A stretch of 64,000 bases of DNA from Agromyces agglutinans (lineage in GTDB: Bacteria; Actinomycetota; Actinomycetes; Actinomycetales; Microbacteriaceae), in the NCBI RefSeq assembly GCF_009647605.1, contig NZ_WJIF01000002.1, positions 310,001 to 374,000 of the forward strand, in the 5' to 3' direction. Both the position numbers and the translations under genes were made by a program. This document shows, piece after piece, positions 37,782-45,963 of the stretch. The first letter of the stretch is position 1, and the number at the start of each line of letters is the position of its first letter. A model generated the notes under the pieces. That model was given only the letters and a program-made list of their open reading frames with translations, was not told where the DNA came from and ran no database searches.

Positions 37782-38659
37782 CCGACCCCACGACCGCACC
37801 CGCCGTCGCGGCGCCCGCCGGCGGCGGTGCCCCAGACGCCGTCGCCGCACCCCCCGGCACGCCCGCCGTCGAGATCCGCGGCGTCGACAAGACGTTCGAC
37901 ACGCGCTCGGGCCTCGTGCCGGCGCTCGACGGCATCGACCTCACCGTCGCCGAGGGTGAGTTCGTCTCGCTGATCGGACCGTCGGGCTGTGGCAAGTCGA
38001 CGCTCATGCGGCTCATCGCCGACCTCGACGAGCCGACCTCGGGCGAGGTGCGCGTGTTCGGCAAGACCGCCCGCCAGGCCCGCCGCGACCAGGACTACGG
38101 CATCGCCTTCCAGCAGGCCGGCCTCCTGCCGTGGCGCACCGTCGCCGCGAACGTCGCGCTGCCCCTCGAGCTGCACGGCGTGGCATCCGCTTCGCGTCGC
38201 GACCGCGTGGCCGAGCTCCTCGAGATGGTGGGCCTCGCCGACTTCGCCGACCGGTATCCCGACCAGCTGTCGGGCGGCATGCAGCAGCGCGTCGCGATCG
38301 CGCGTGCGCTCGCCGAGCGCCCGCGGCTGCTGCTCATGGACGAGCCGTTCGGCGCGCTCGACGAGATGACCCGCGAGAAGATGCAGGCCGAGCTCGTGCG
38401 GATCTGCGCCGAGACCGGCGCCGCCGTCGTGTTCGTGACCCACTCGATCCCCGAGGCGGTGTTCCTCTCCGACCGCGTCGTCGTGATGAGCCCGCGACCC
38501 GGACGCATCCAGCAGGTGGTCTCGATGCAGCTGGGAGCGGATGCCTCGCGCACCGAGGCCCTGCGCGAGGAGCGCGCGTTCTTCGAGATGGTCACGGTCG
38601 TTCGCGAAGCGCTGCACGGTGCGCCGGCCGGCGGGGCGCGCGGAGTGGAGACGCGCTGA
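37778..38659 (+). CDS. ABC transporter ATP-binding protein of the pyrimidine-type importer
   Basis: A 293-residue ATPase. After an Ala/Pro-rich tail of about 30 residues come Walker A GPSGCGKST, Q-loop FQQAGLLPWRTV, signature LSGGMQQR, Walker B LLLMDEP and the switch His in VTHSIPEAVF. The FQ-x-LLPW pattern is that of the nitrate/sulfonate/thiamine-precursor class, matching the NMT1-type binding protein. The GTG start is coupled to the preceding permease and its stop overlaps the next permease start (TGATG). Confidence 0.9.
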   Translation: MTDPTTAPAVAAPAGGGAPDAVAAPPGTPAVEIRGVDKTFDTRSGLVPALDGIDLTVAEGEFVSLIGPSGCGKSTLMRLIADLDEPTSGEVRVFGKTARQARRDQDYGIAFQQAGLLPWRTVAANVALPLELHGVASASRRDRVAELLEMVGLADFADRYPDQLSGGMQQRVAIARALAERPRLLLMDEPFGALDEMTREKMQAELVRICAETGAAVVFVTHSIPEAVFLSDRVVVMSPRPGRIQQVVSMQLGADASRTEALREERAFFEMVTVVREALHGAPAGGARGVETR

Positions 38660-39510
38660 TGGCGACCGCGACCGGCACCGCCGCCATCACGGCGGCCCGC
38701 GTGGGCGGCACGGCGGCGGCGCGCTCGCGCCGCGAGGCGGTGCTGCGCGTGGTCGCGCCCATCGCCGTGGGGCTCATCGTGCTCGGGGCCTGGCAGTTCC
38801 TCGTCAGCGTCGTCGGGGTCTCCGACTACCTGTTACCGAGCCCGCAGTCGATCGCCGAGGAGTTCGTGGCGTACTGGCCCTCGATCCTCTCGGCAGCGGT
38901 GATCACGGGCACGAACGCATTCGTCGGGCTCGTCGTCGGCACCGTGCTCGGCCTCGCGCTCGCCGCCCTCGCGGCCAGGTGGCGCGCGATCGACCGGATG
39001 AGCGCGCCCGTCGTCGCCGCGCTCGCCGTGGTGCCGATCGTGGCGCTCGCCCCCGTGCTCAACTCGATGTTCGGCGCCGACAGCCAGTTCGGCCGGCAGG
39101 CGATCGCCGCGCTCGCGTCGTTCGTGCCGGTGTTCCTGAACACGCTCCGCGGATTCCGGCAGACGACGCCGGTGCACCGCGACCTGATGAAGGCGTACGC
39201 GGCGACGAGCGGCCAGGTGCTGCGCACGATCACACTGCCGACGGCGCGGCCGTTCATGCTCACCGGCATCCGCATCGCGAGCTCGCTCGCCGTGATCTCG
39301 GCCCTCGTCGCCGAGTACTTCGGCGGCCCGCGCGGCGGTCTCGGCAGCCTCATCTCGACCTCGGCCGCCTCGAGCGCCTACGCGCGTGCGTGGGCGTACG
39401 TCGTGGCATCCATCGCCCTCGGACTGCTCTTCTACCTCGCGACGCTCGCGCTCGAGCGTCTCGTGCAGCCCCGCACCACCCGCCAACGCACCACGGAAGG
39501 ATCGACATGA
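38659..39510 (+). CDS. ABC transporter permease 2 of the pyrimidine-type importer
   Basis: A 283-residue permease of the same family. Six hydrophobic segments lie between residues 30 and 270; the docking loop reads LMKAYAATSGQVLRTITLPT, followed by GIRIASSLAVISALVAEYFG. Having two different permease genes and one ATPase suggests a heterodimer. Its stop overlaps the start of the binding protein (ATGA). The order permease-ATPase-permease-binding protein is unusual for sulfonate transporters but occurs in pyrimidine-type clusters, as I recall. Confidence 0.88.
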   Translation: MATATGTAAITAARVGGTAAARSRREAVLRVVAPIAVGLIVLGAWQFLVSVVGVSDYLLPSPQSIAEEFVAYWPSILSAAVITGTNAFVGLVVGTVLGLALAALAARWRAIDRMSAPVVAALAVVPIVALAPVLNSMFGADSQFGRQAIAALASFVPVFLNTLRGFRQTTPVHRDLMKAYAATSGQVLRTITLPTARPFMLTGIRIASSLAVISALVAEYFGGPRGGLGSLISTSAASSAYARAWAYVVASIALGLLFYLATLALERLVQPRTTRQRTTEGST

Positions 39511-40658
39511 AGCACAGCAGAGGCCGCCTCGCGGCACTCGGCGCGATGGCCGCGACCGCGGCCCTCGCCCTCGCGGCCTGCTCCGGCGGCACCGACTCGG
39601 GCGACGGCGGTGACACAGCCGACGGCGACCTCACTCCCGTGAAGCTCCAGCTCCAGTGGCTGCCGCAGGGCCAGTTCGCCGGCTACTTCGCGGCGGCCGA
39701 ACAGGGCTATTTCGAGGAGGAGGGCCTGGAGGTCGAGATCATCCCCTCGGGCGGCGACATCGTCCCCCAGGACGCACTCGCCAACGGCGACGTCGACTAC
39801 GCGATCGCGTGGGTGCCCAAGGTGCTCGGCTCGATCGAGCAGGGCGCCAACCTCACCGACATCGCCCAGATCTTCCAGCGCTCGGGCACCCTGCAGGTGT
39901 CTTGGGCGGACTCGGGCATCGAGTCGATCGCCGACTTCGAGGGCAAGAAGATCGGCTCGTGGGGCTTCGGCAACGAGTGGGAGATCTTCGCCGCCATGGC
40001 CGACGAGGGGCTCGACGCCACGACCGTGCAGATCATCACGCAGGACTTCAACATGAACGCCTTCCTGCAGGGCGACATCGACGCGGCCCAGGCGATGACC
40101 TACAACGAGTACGCCCAGCTGCTCGAGACGGTGAACCCCGACACGGGCGAGCTCTACGAGCCCTCGGACTTCAACGTGATCAGCTACGAGGAGACCGCGG
40201 GCGCCATGCTCCAGGACGCGATCTGGGCCGACACCGAGCGGCTCGAGAGCGACGAGGAGTACCAGGAGACGACCGTCGCCTTCCTCAAGGCCGTCGTCAA
40301 GGGCTGGGTCTACGCCGCCGAGAACCCCGAGGAGGCGTCGGAGATCACGATCGCGGCCGGCTCCGGCTGGGGCCCGAGCCACGAGCTGTGGATGGTCAAC
40401 GAGACCAACAAGCTCATCTGGCCGTCGGAGGCGGGCATCGGCATCATCGACGAGGCGGCCTGGGACAAGACCGTCGCGGGCGCGCTCGCCGCGGTGAACG
40501 AGTCGGGCGCGCACCTCATCACCGAGGAGCCGCCGGCCAGCGCCTGGACCAACGAGTGGATCCAGCAGGCGCTCGACGAGCTCGAGGCCGACGGCCTCGA
40601 CCTCACGGGCGAGGGCTTCGAGCCCATCGACGTCACCCTCGAGGAGGGCGGCAACTGA
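39507..40658 (+). CDS. NMT1/ThiY-like substrate-binding lipoprotein (candidate pyrimidine binding)
   Basis: A 383-residue lipoprotein with lipobox LAAC at about residue 25. Mature segments VKLQLQWLPQGQFAGYFAAA and EGLEVEIIPSGGDIVPQDAL are the signature of NMT1/ThiY-type binding proteins, which bind hydroxymethylpyrimidine or similar aromatic amines. The yeast-type CCCFC motif is absent, as is usual in bacteria. Location in a pyrimidine degradation cluster makes uracil, thymine or a hydroxymethylpyrimidine the likely ligand. A strong hairpin follows the stop. Confidence 0.87.
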   Translation: MKHSRGRLAALGAMAATAALALAACSGGTDSGDGGDTADGDLTPVKLQLQWLPQGQFAGYFAAAEQGYFEEEGLEVEIIPSGGDIVPQDALANGDVDYAIAWVPKVLGSIEQGANLTDIAQIFQRSGTLQVSWADSGIESIADFEGKKIGSWGFGNEWEIFAAMADEGLDATTVQIITQDFNMNAFLQGDIDAAQAMTYNEYAQLLETVNPDTGELYEPSDFNVISYEETAGAMLQDAIWADTERLESDEEYQETTVAFLKAVVKGWVYAAENPEEASEITIAAGSGWGPSHELWMVNETNKLIWPSEAGIGIIDEAAWDKTVAGALAAVNESGAHLITEEPPASAWTNEWIQQALDELEADGLDLTGEGFEPIDVTLEEGGN

Positions 40659-40663
40659 CAGGA

Positions 40664-40700
40664 TGCCGCGCCGCCGACGGGTCCCATCGGCGGCGCGGCA
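40664..40700 (+). terminator. Hairpin after the binding-protein gene
   Basis: A perfect 14-bp inverted repeat (TGCCGCGCCGCCGA and its complement) with a nine-base loop, six bases after the binding-protein stop and 32 bases before the aminotransferase start. It probably reduces read-through or protects the transporter message; no U-tract. Confidence 0.5.
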
Positions 40701-40731
40701 CCCCGGCCGACGAAAGGCAGGCAGCATCACC

Positions 40732-42057
40732 ATGACCGACACCGACGACCTCGCTCGCGAGCTCGATCGCGCCCACGTGTTCCACTCCTGGTCGGCGCAG
40801 TCGCAGACCTCGTCGCTCGTCATCGCGAGCGGGCGCGGATGCCGCGTCTGGGACCATGCGGGCAACGAATACCTCGACTTCTCGAGCCAGCTCGTGAACG
40901 TCAACATCGGGCACCAGCATCCGGCCGTCGTGTCGGCGATCCGCGAGCAGGCCGAGCTGCTCACGACGATCGCGCCGTCGACCGTGAACCTCGCGCGCGG
41001 CGAGGCCGCGAAGCGCATCATCGACCACGCGCCCGAGGGCTTCCGACGCGTGTTCTTCACGAACGGCGGCGCCGACGCGAACGAGAACGCGATCCGGCTG
41101 GCGCGGCTCGCCACCGGACGCGACAAGATCCTCTCCACGTACCGCTCGTACCACGGCAACACCGGCGCCGCGATCGTCTCGACCGGCGACTGGCGCCGCG
41201 TGCCCAACGAGTTCGCACGCGGACACGTGCACTTCTTCGGACCGTACCTGTACCGCTCCGAGTTCTGGGCGACGACGCCCGAGCAGGAGTCCGAGCGGGC
41301 GCTGCACCACCTGCGACGCGTCATCGAGGCCGAGGGTCCGACGTCGATCGCGGCGGTGCTGCTCGAGACCGTGCCCGGCACGGCCGGCATCCTCGTGCCG
41401 CCGCCCGGCTACCTCGCCGGGGTGCGCGAGCTGTGCGACCGGCACGGCATCCTGCTCATCCTCGACGAGGTGATGGCCGGCTTCGGCCGCACCGGACGCT
41501 GGTTCGCCTTCGACGGCTACGACGTGCGGCCCGACCTGATCACCTTCGCGAAGGGCGTCAACTCGGGTTACGTGCCCGCGGGCGGCGTCGTCATCGACGA
41601 GCCGATCGCCGAGCGGTTCGACGACCGCGTGTTCCCGGGCGGCCTCACGTATTCGGGGCATCCGCTCGCGATGGCGTCGATCGTCGCGACGCTCGACGCG
41701 ATGAGCTCGGAGGGCGTCGTCGAGCACGCGCGCGCGATCGGCGAGACGGCCATCGGGCCGGCCCTCGCCGACCTCGCCGAGCGGTACGCGGTCATCGGCG
41801 AAGTGCGCGGCGAAGGCGTGTTCTGGGCCGTCGAGCTCGTCGCCGACCGCGACACCCGCGAGCCGCTGCCCGCCGCGGCGATGGGCCGCATCAAGGCGGC
41901 GCTCGTCGCGCGCGGGCTGCTGCCGTTCATCCAGGACAACCGCATCCACGTGGTGCCGCCCTGCGTCGTCACCGAGGAGGAGGTCGCGGAGGCGATGGCG
42001 ATCTACGACGAGGTGCTCGCGGCGGAGACCACGGGCGGCGGAGAGGGAAGGGAATGA
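40732..42057 (+). CDS. Class III aminotransferase, probable beta-alanine (or 3-aminoisobutyrate) transaminase
   Basis: A 441-residue PLP enzyme of the omega-aminotransferase class. Motifs are EYLDFSSQLVNVNIGHQHP, FFTNGGADANENAIRLARLA, ILDEVMAGFGRTGRWFAF and the Schiff-base Lys274 in DLITFAKGVNSGYVP. These enzymes move the amino group of beta-alanine or 3-aminoisobutyrate to pyruvate or 2-oxoglutarate, giving malonate or methylmalonate semialdehyde. The start is the ATG giving MTDTDDLARE, with AAAGGCAGG upstream. The next gene is a semialdehyde dehydrogenase overlapping its end, so the two act in sequence. Confidence 0.88.
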   Translation: MTDTDDLARELDRAHVFHSWSAQSQTSSLVIASGRGCRVWDHAGNEYLDFSSQLVNVNIGHQHPAVVSAIREQAELLTTIAPSTVNLARGEAAKRIIDHAPEGFRRVFFTNGGADANENAIRLARLATGRDKILSTYRSYHGNTGAAIVSTGDWRRVPNEFARGHVHFFGPYLYRSEFWATTPEQESERALHHLRRVIEAEGPTSIAAVLLETVPGTAGILVPPPGYLAGVRELCDRHGILLILDEVMAGFGRTGRWFAFDGYDVRPDLITFAKGVNSGYVPAGGVVIDEPIAERFDDRVFPGGLTYSGHPLAMASIVATLDAMSSEGVVEHARAIGETAIGPALADLAERYAVIGEVRGEGVFWAVELVADRDTREPLPAAAMGRIKAALVARGLLPFIQDNRIHVVPPCVVTEEEVAEAMAIYDEVLAAETTGGGEGRE

Positions 42058-42059
42058 CC

Positions 42060-43553
42060 ATGACCGAGTTCATCGAGCACTGGATCGACGGGGCATCCGT
42101 CGCAGGGGGCTCCGACCGCAGCGGGCCCGTCTTCAACCCCGCGCGCGGCGTCGAGAGCGCGCGCGTGCGCTTCGCGAGCGCCGACGACGTCGATGTCGCG
42201 GTGCGGGCGGCCGAGCGCGCCTTCCCGGCGTGGCGCGACACCTCGATCGCGAAGCGCCAGCAGGTGATGTTCGCGTTCCGCGAGCTGTTGAATGCGCGCA
42301 CCGACGAGCTCGCCGCGATCCTCACGAGCGAGCACGGCAAGGTGCTCGCCGACGCGCACGGCGAGATCTCGCGCGGGCTCGAGGTCGTCGAGCTCGCGTG
42401 CGCGATGCCCGGCTACACGAAGGGCGAGTACTCCGAGAATGTGTCGACCGGCGTCGACGTGTACACCGTGCGCCAGCCGCTCGGCGTCGTGGGCATCATC
42501 TCGCCGTTCAACTTCCCGGCGATGGTGCCGCTGTGGTTCTTCCCGATCGCGATCGCCGCGGGCAACACCGTGGTGCTGAAGCCGAGCGAGAAGGACCCGT
42601 CGGCGTCGGTCTGGCTCGCCCGGCTGATGCAGGAGGCGGGCCTGCCCGACGGCGTGCTCAACGTCGTGCACGGCGACAAGGTCGCCGTCGACGCGCTGCT
42701 CGAGCACCCGACCGTGCGGTCGATCTCGTTCGTCGGCTCGACGCCGATCGCGAAGTACATCTACGAGACCGCCTCGTCGAACGGCAAGCGCGTGCAGGCC
42801 CTCGGAGGCGCCAAGAACCACATGCTGGTGCTGCCCGACGCCGACCTCGACCTCGCCGCCGACGCCGCCGTCAACGCGGGCTTCGGCTCGGCGGGCGAAC
42901 GGTGCATGGCCGTCTCGGTCGTGCTCGCGACCGAAACGATCGCCGACGACCTCGTCGCGAAGGTGCGCGAGCGGATGTCGGGCCTGAAGACCGGCGACGG
43001 CACGCGCGGCACCGACATGGGCCCGCTCATCACGCGCGAGCATCGCGACAAGGTCGCCGGGTACGTCGACGTCGCGACGGCCGACGGCGCCGACGTGGTG
43101 GTCGACGGTCGTGGCGTCGAGGTCGACGGCGAGCCCGACGGGTTCTGGCTCGGGCCGACGCTCGTCGACAAGGTGCCGACCTCGTCGGCCGTGTACCGCG
43201 ACGAGATCTTCGGGCCCGTGCTCTCGGTGGTGCGGGTCGAGGGCTACGAAGAGGGGCTCGACATCATCAACGGGTCGCGCTACGGCAACGGCACGGCAAT
43301 CTTCACGAACGACGGCGGGGCCGCGCGGCGCTTCCAACGCGAGGTGACGGTCGGCATGGTGGGCATCAACGTGCCGATCCCCGTGCCGGTCGCGTACCAC
43401 TCGTTCGGCGGATGGAAGGATTCGCTGTTCGGCGCCTCGAAGTCGTACGGCCCGCACGGGTTCGAGTTCTTCACGCAGGAGAAGGCGATCACCTCGCGCT
43501 GGCTCGACCCGAGCCACGGGGGCATCAACCTCGGCTTCCCGCGGCACGACTGA
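42060..43553 (+). CDS. mmsA: Methylmalonate-semialdehyde dehydrogenase (acylating)
   Basis: A 497-residue CoA-dependent aldehyde dehydrogenase. Catalytic Cys282 lies in [14 protein letters not shown], the pattern of MmsA-type enzymes; [20 protein letters not shown] and the terminal [20 protein letters not shown]-like segment ([18 protein letters not shown]) are also diagnostic. It turns malonate or methylmalonate semialdehyde into acetyl- or propionyl-CoA, ending reductive pyrimidine degradation. Two start ATGs lie six bases apart; I prefer the second because GGAAGG is correctly spaced. The first overlaps the aminotransferase stop (ATGA). Confidence 0.92.
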   Translation: [497 protein letters not shown]

Positions 43554-43573
43554 GGTCGGCCGGCTCTCCTCGT

Positions 43574-43629
43574 GCAGGAATTCGGGCCCCATGGTGGCCC
43601 CACAGCCCGGATGGGGCCTGAATTCCTGC
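43574..43629. terminator. 19-bp inverted repeat between convergent genes
   Basis: Arms at 43574-43592 and 43611-43629 pair over 19 bp with one G-U, leaving an 18-base loop. The arms begin GCAGGAATTC. It lies between the end of mmsA and the end of the convergent enoyl-CoA hydratase gene, so it can act as a terminator in both directions. Confidence 0.65.
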
Positions 43630-43686
43630 CCGGTGCGTGAACGGGGTGCCCGAGGAAGCGAGCGAGCGGATGCCCCGGCGCCGGCG

Positions 43687-44472
43687 CTACCGGCTCGTGA
43701 ACGCCGCGATGCGCGCCTGGGCGTCGGGGGTGTCGAAGGCCTGGCCGATGGTCAGGGCCTCGTCGTCGAGCGAGACCGCGAACGGCCTCCCGGCCGCGGC
43801 ACGCACGAGCCGCTTCGCCTGCCCGAACGCGCCGGTGGCGCCCGCGAGCCAGCCGCGCGCGACCTCCTCCGCCCGGCTCGGGAGGCGATCGGCGGCGACG
43901 ACCTCGGTGACGAGTCCCCAGTCGAGCGCCTCGGCGGCCGTCAGCGTGCGCGACGTGAGCACGAGCTCGAGGGCGCGCCGCGCTCCCACCGCCTCGGGAA
44001 GCAACCAGCTGACGCCGCAGTCGGGCGTGAGCCCGGCATCGCTGTAGCGGCTCGAGAACGTCGCCGCGTCGGAGGCCACGATGACGTCGGCGACGAGCAT
44101 GAACCCGAGCCCGCCGCCGGCGACCGGACCCTGCACGGCGGCGACGATCGGCTTCGCGCTCTCGCGCAGGTGCCGGTGGCCCTCGTGGATCACGTCGGCC
44201 AGCCGCGTGATCGTGCGGCCCGAGGCATCCGTCTCGCCCGCGAGTTCCGACATGGCACGCAGGTCGCCGCCCGCGCAGAACGCGCGCCCGGCGGCGTCGA
44301 GCAGCACCGCGCCGACGTCCTCGCGATTCGCGACCTCCTCGGCCAGGTCGCGCCAGCGCTCGATGGCGACCGGGTCGACGGCGTTCAGCCGATGCGGCCG
44401 GCTCAGGGTGATGCGGGCGAGCCCGTCGGTCACGTCGAAGCGGATCGCGTCATCGCCGGCTGCATCGCTCAT
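43687..44472 (-). CDS. Enoyl-CoA hydratase/isomerase family protein
   Basis: A 261-residue crotonase-fold protein. Oxyanion-hole segments are AFCAGGDLRAMSEL and VQGPVAGGGLGFMLVADVIV; the region that usually holds the catalytic Glu reads SSRYSDAGLTPDCGVSWLLP, with an Asp in the second position and no clear first Glu. The lack of the Glu pair suggests isomerase or another crotonase activity rather than classic hydratase. It lies 28 bases from the LysR gene on the same strand and converges with the pyrimidine cluster. Substrate unknown. Confidence 0.85.
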   Translation of the reverse strand: MSDAAGDDAIRFDVTDGLARITLSRPHRLNAVDPVAIERWRDLAEEVANREDVGAVLLDAAGRAFCAGGDLRAMSELAGETDASGRTITRLADVIHEGHRHLRESAKPIVAAVQGPVAGGGLGFMLVADVIVASDAATFSSRYSDAGLTPDCGVSWLLPEAVGARRALELVLTSRTLTAAEALDWGLVTEVVAADRLPSRAEEVARGWLAGATGAFGQAKRLVRAAAGRPFAVSLDDEALTIGQAFDTPDAQARIAAFTSR

Positions 44473-44500
44473 GTCGGCCGAGTCTAGTTCGGCGCGGTGA

Positions 44501-45421
44501 TCACCCGCGTGCGGCGTACGACTCCGCCAGCCGCCCGGCATGCGAGACCAGCACGTCGAGCACGGTGCGCACCGCGAGCCGCTCGGCGACGTCGGGTCGC
44601 ACGAGCGCGACGATCTGGCGAGCGGATGCCACGCCGCGCAGCGGCCTGAGCACGACGCCGGGCGGCACCGTGCCCGACGTGTACCTCGGCACGAACGCGA
44701 CCCCGAACCCCGCCTCGACGAACGCCTCGACGATGCGCATGTCGCTGAAGCGCTGGGCGACCTCGACCCGTCGCCCGCCGACCTGCTCGATCTCGTGCAC
44801 GATCCGCTCGAAGGGGAACCCGGGCGGTACGCCGATCCAGGTCTCGTCGGCGAGGTCCTCGGGCGTGAGCCAGGTGCGGCCGGCGAGCCGGTGGCCGGTC
44901 GGCAGCCCGATGTCGAGCGGCTCGGTGAGCAGGGGCACGACCTTGAGCCCGCGGCCGCCCCAGGGCAGCACGCCGGGCATGGTGTGCGCGAGCACGATGT
45001 CGTGCTCGTTCGCGAGGTCGGCGAACTCGGCCAGCTCGGGGTCGAGGTCGGTCGCGTGCACGACGAGGCCCGCGATGTTCGCGAGGTCGGCGAGGACGGC
45101 CGGCAGCAGGGTCGCTCCGACCGTGGGGAAGGTGAGCAGCGTGACCTCGCCGCTCGGGTGGTTCCGGAACTCGTCCCACAGCGCCGTGGCGCGCTCGAGC
45201 GCGACGGCGACCTCGGTCGCGCTCCGCGCGAGCGCGTGCCCGGCGCTGGTGAGCACGACGCCGCGGCCGCTGCGTTGCGTGAGGGGCATGCCGGCCTCGC
45301 GCTCGAGCACCTTGAGCTGCTGCGACACCGCCGAGGGCGTGCGCCCCGCGGCCTCGGCGACGGCCGTCACGCTGCCGCGCTCGGCGAGCTCCCTGAGCAG
45401 GTCGAGGCGGCGAACGTCCAT
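44501..45421 (-). CDS. LysR-family transcriptional regulator
   Basis: A 306-residue regulator. The winged helix spans residues 1-60 (AVAEAAGRTPSAVSQQLKVL), followed by an effector domain with LLTFPTVGATLLPAVLADLA and a C-terminal half ending HAGRLAESYAARG. The enoyl-CoA hydratase gene lies 28 bases downstream on the same strand, so it may control a small fatty- or aromatic-acid locus. The region around its own start codon contains paired short palindromes typical of LysR autoregulation. Confidence 0.9.
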   Translation of the reverse strand: MDVRRLDLLRELAERGSVTAVAEAAGRTPSAVSQQLKVLEREAGMPLTQRSGRGVVLTSAGHALARSATEVAVALERATALWDEFRNHPSGEVTLLTFPTVGATLLPAVLADLANIAGLVVHATDLDPELAEFADLANEHDIVLAHTMPGVLPWGGRGLKVVPLLTEPLDIGLPTGHRLAGRTWLTPEDLADETWIGVPPGFPFERIVHEIEQVGGRRVEVAQRFSDMRIVEAFVEAGFGVAFVPRYTSGTVPPGVVLRPLRGVASARQIVALVRPDVAERLAVRTVLDVLVSHAGRLAESYAARG

Positions 45422-45447
45422 GTAGCTACGCTACATGATCGATGTAG
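45421..45447. promoter_or_regulatory. LysR-type binding site at the regulator start
   Basis: TGTAGCTACGCTACA is a TGTAG-n5-CTACA inverted repeat and CTACATGATCGATGTAG a CTACAT-n5-ATGTAG repeat; the two share one half and together span 27 bases across the regulator start codon. T-n11-A spacing of this kind is the LysR consensus. Probably autoregulatory. Confidence 0.55.
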
Positions 45448-45555
45448 GACTGTCAGATTGTGCTGAAGCGTTTCGCGCGCGAGAATAGAGGGGTCGAACA
45501 CGCGCAATGGGGCCTCCGTCGCTCGACGCTCCCTGATCCTCGAAAGGAATCCGCC

Positions 45556-45687
45556 GTGTTCTCCTCCATCGTCCTCCTCAGCATCCTCGGCGTGGTCGCT
45601 CTCGTCGGCGTCGGCAGCTCGATCGTCGTCGTCGCTCGCGACGGATACCGCCGCATGCCGAAGGAGCAGTTCGCGCGCACCGTCTAG
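45556..45687 (+). CDS. Small single-helix membrane protein
   Basis: A 43-residue protein starting at a GTG with GAAAGGA upstream. One transmembrane helix (IVLLSILGVVALVGVGSSIV) is followed by a basic tail ARDGYRRMPKEQFARTV. The pattern of a helix then a DGYRR tail occurs in short membrane proteins of this family of bacteria, as I recall; function unknown. A longer reading from an upstream ATG lacks a ribosome site. Two copies of a 30-base repeat follow its stop. Confidence 0.65.
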   Translation: MFSSIVLLSILGVVALVGVGSSIVVVARDGYRRMPKEQFARTV

Positions 45688-45719
45688 TCGCGCGACCGGG
45701 GCTCGGTCGCCCCGTTCCG

Positions 45720-45806
45720 AAGGGCCGCTGCGCGGGGGAGGGACACCCCCCCATTCCATCGCAGCGCGGCCTTCGTAAGGGCCGCTGCGCGGGGGAGGGA
45801 CACCCC
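45720..45806 (+). repeat. Pair of 30-base perfect direct repeats in a 276-base gap
   Basis: A 30-base sequence beginning AAGGGCCGCTGCGCGG occurs at 45720-45749 and again, identical, at 45777-45806, a 57-base period. Inverted matches such as CGGCCTTCG at about 45767-45775 and CGGCCCTTCG just after the second copy let each copy fold into a hairpin. The rest of the gap (45807-45963) holds nothing recognisable apart from the ribosome site of the next gene. Confidence 0.75.
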
Positions 45807-45963
45807 GCGGGGCGGCCCTTCGCTGTACCCGCCGCGGTGCGCTCGACACTCGCGGCCGCTCGCGTTAGCGTGATTCGACGGGTGCCGGTCGGCGCCCGCG
45901 AGTGCGAGCGCGCGACGTCCGATGCTCTCGACGCGTGGCTCGCCGACGGCGGGGAGGGCCGTG

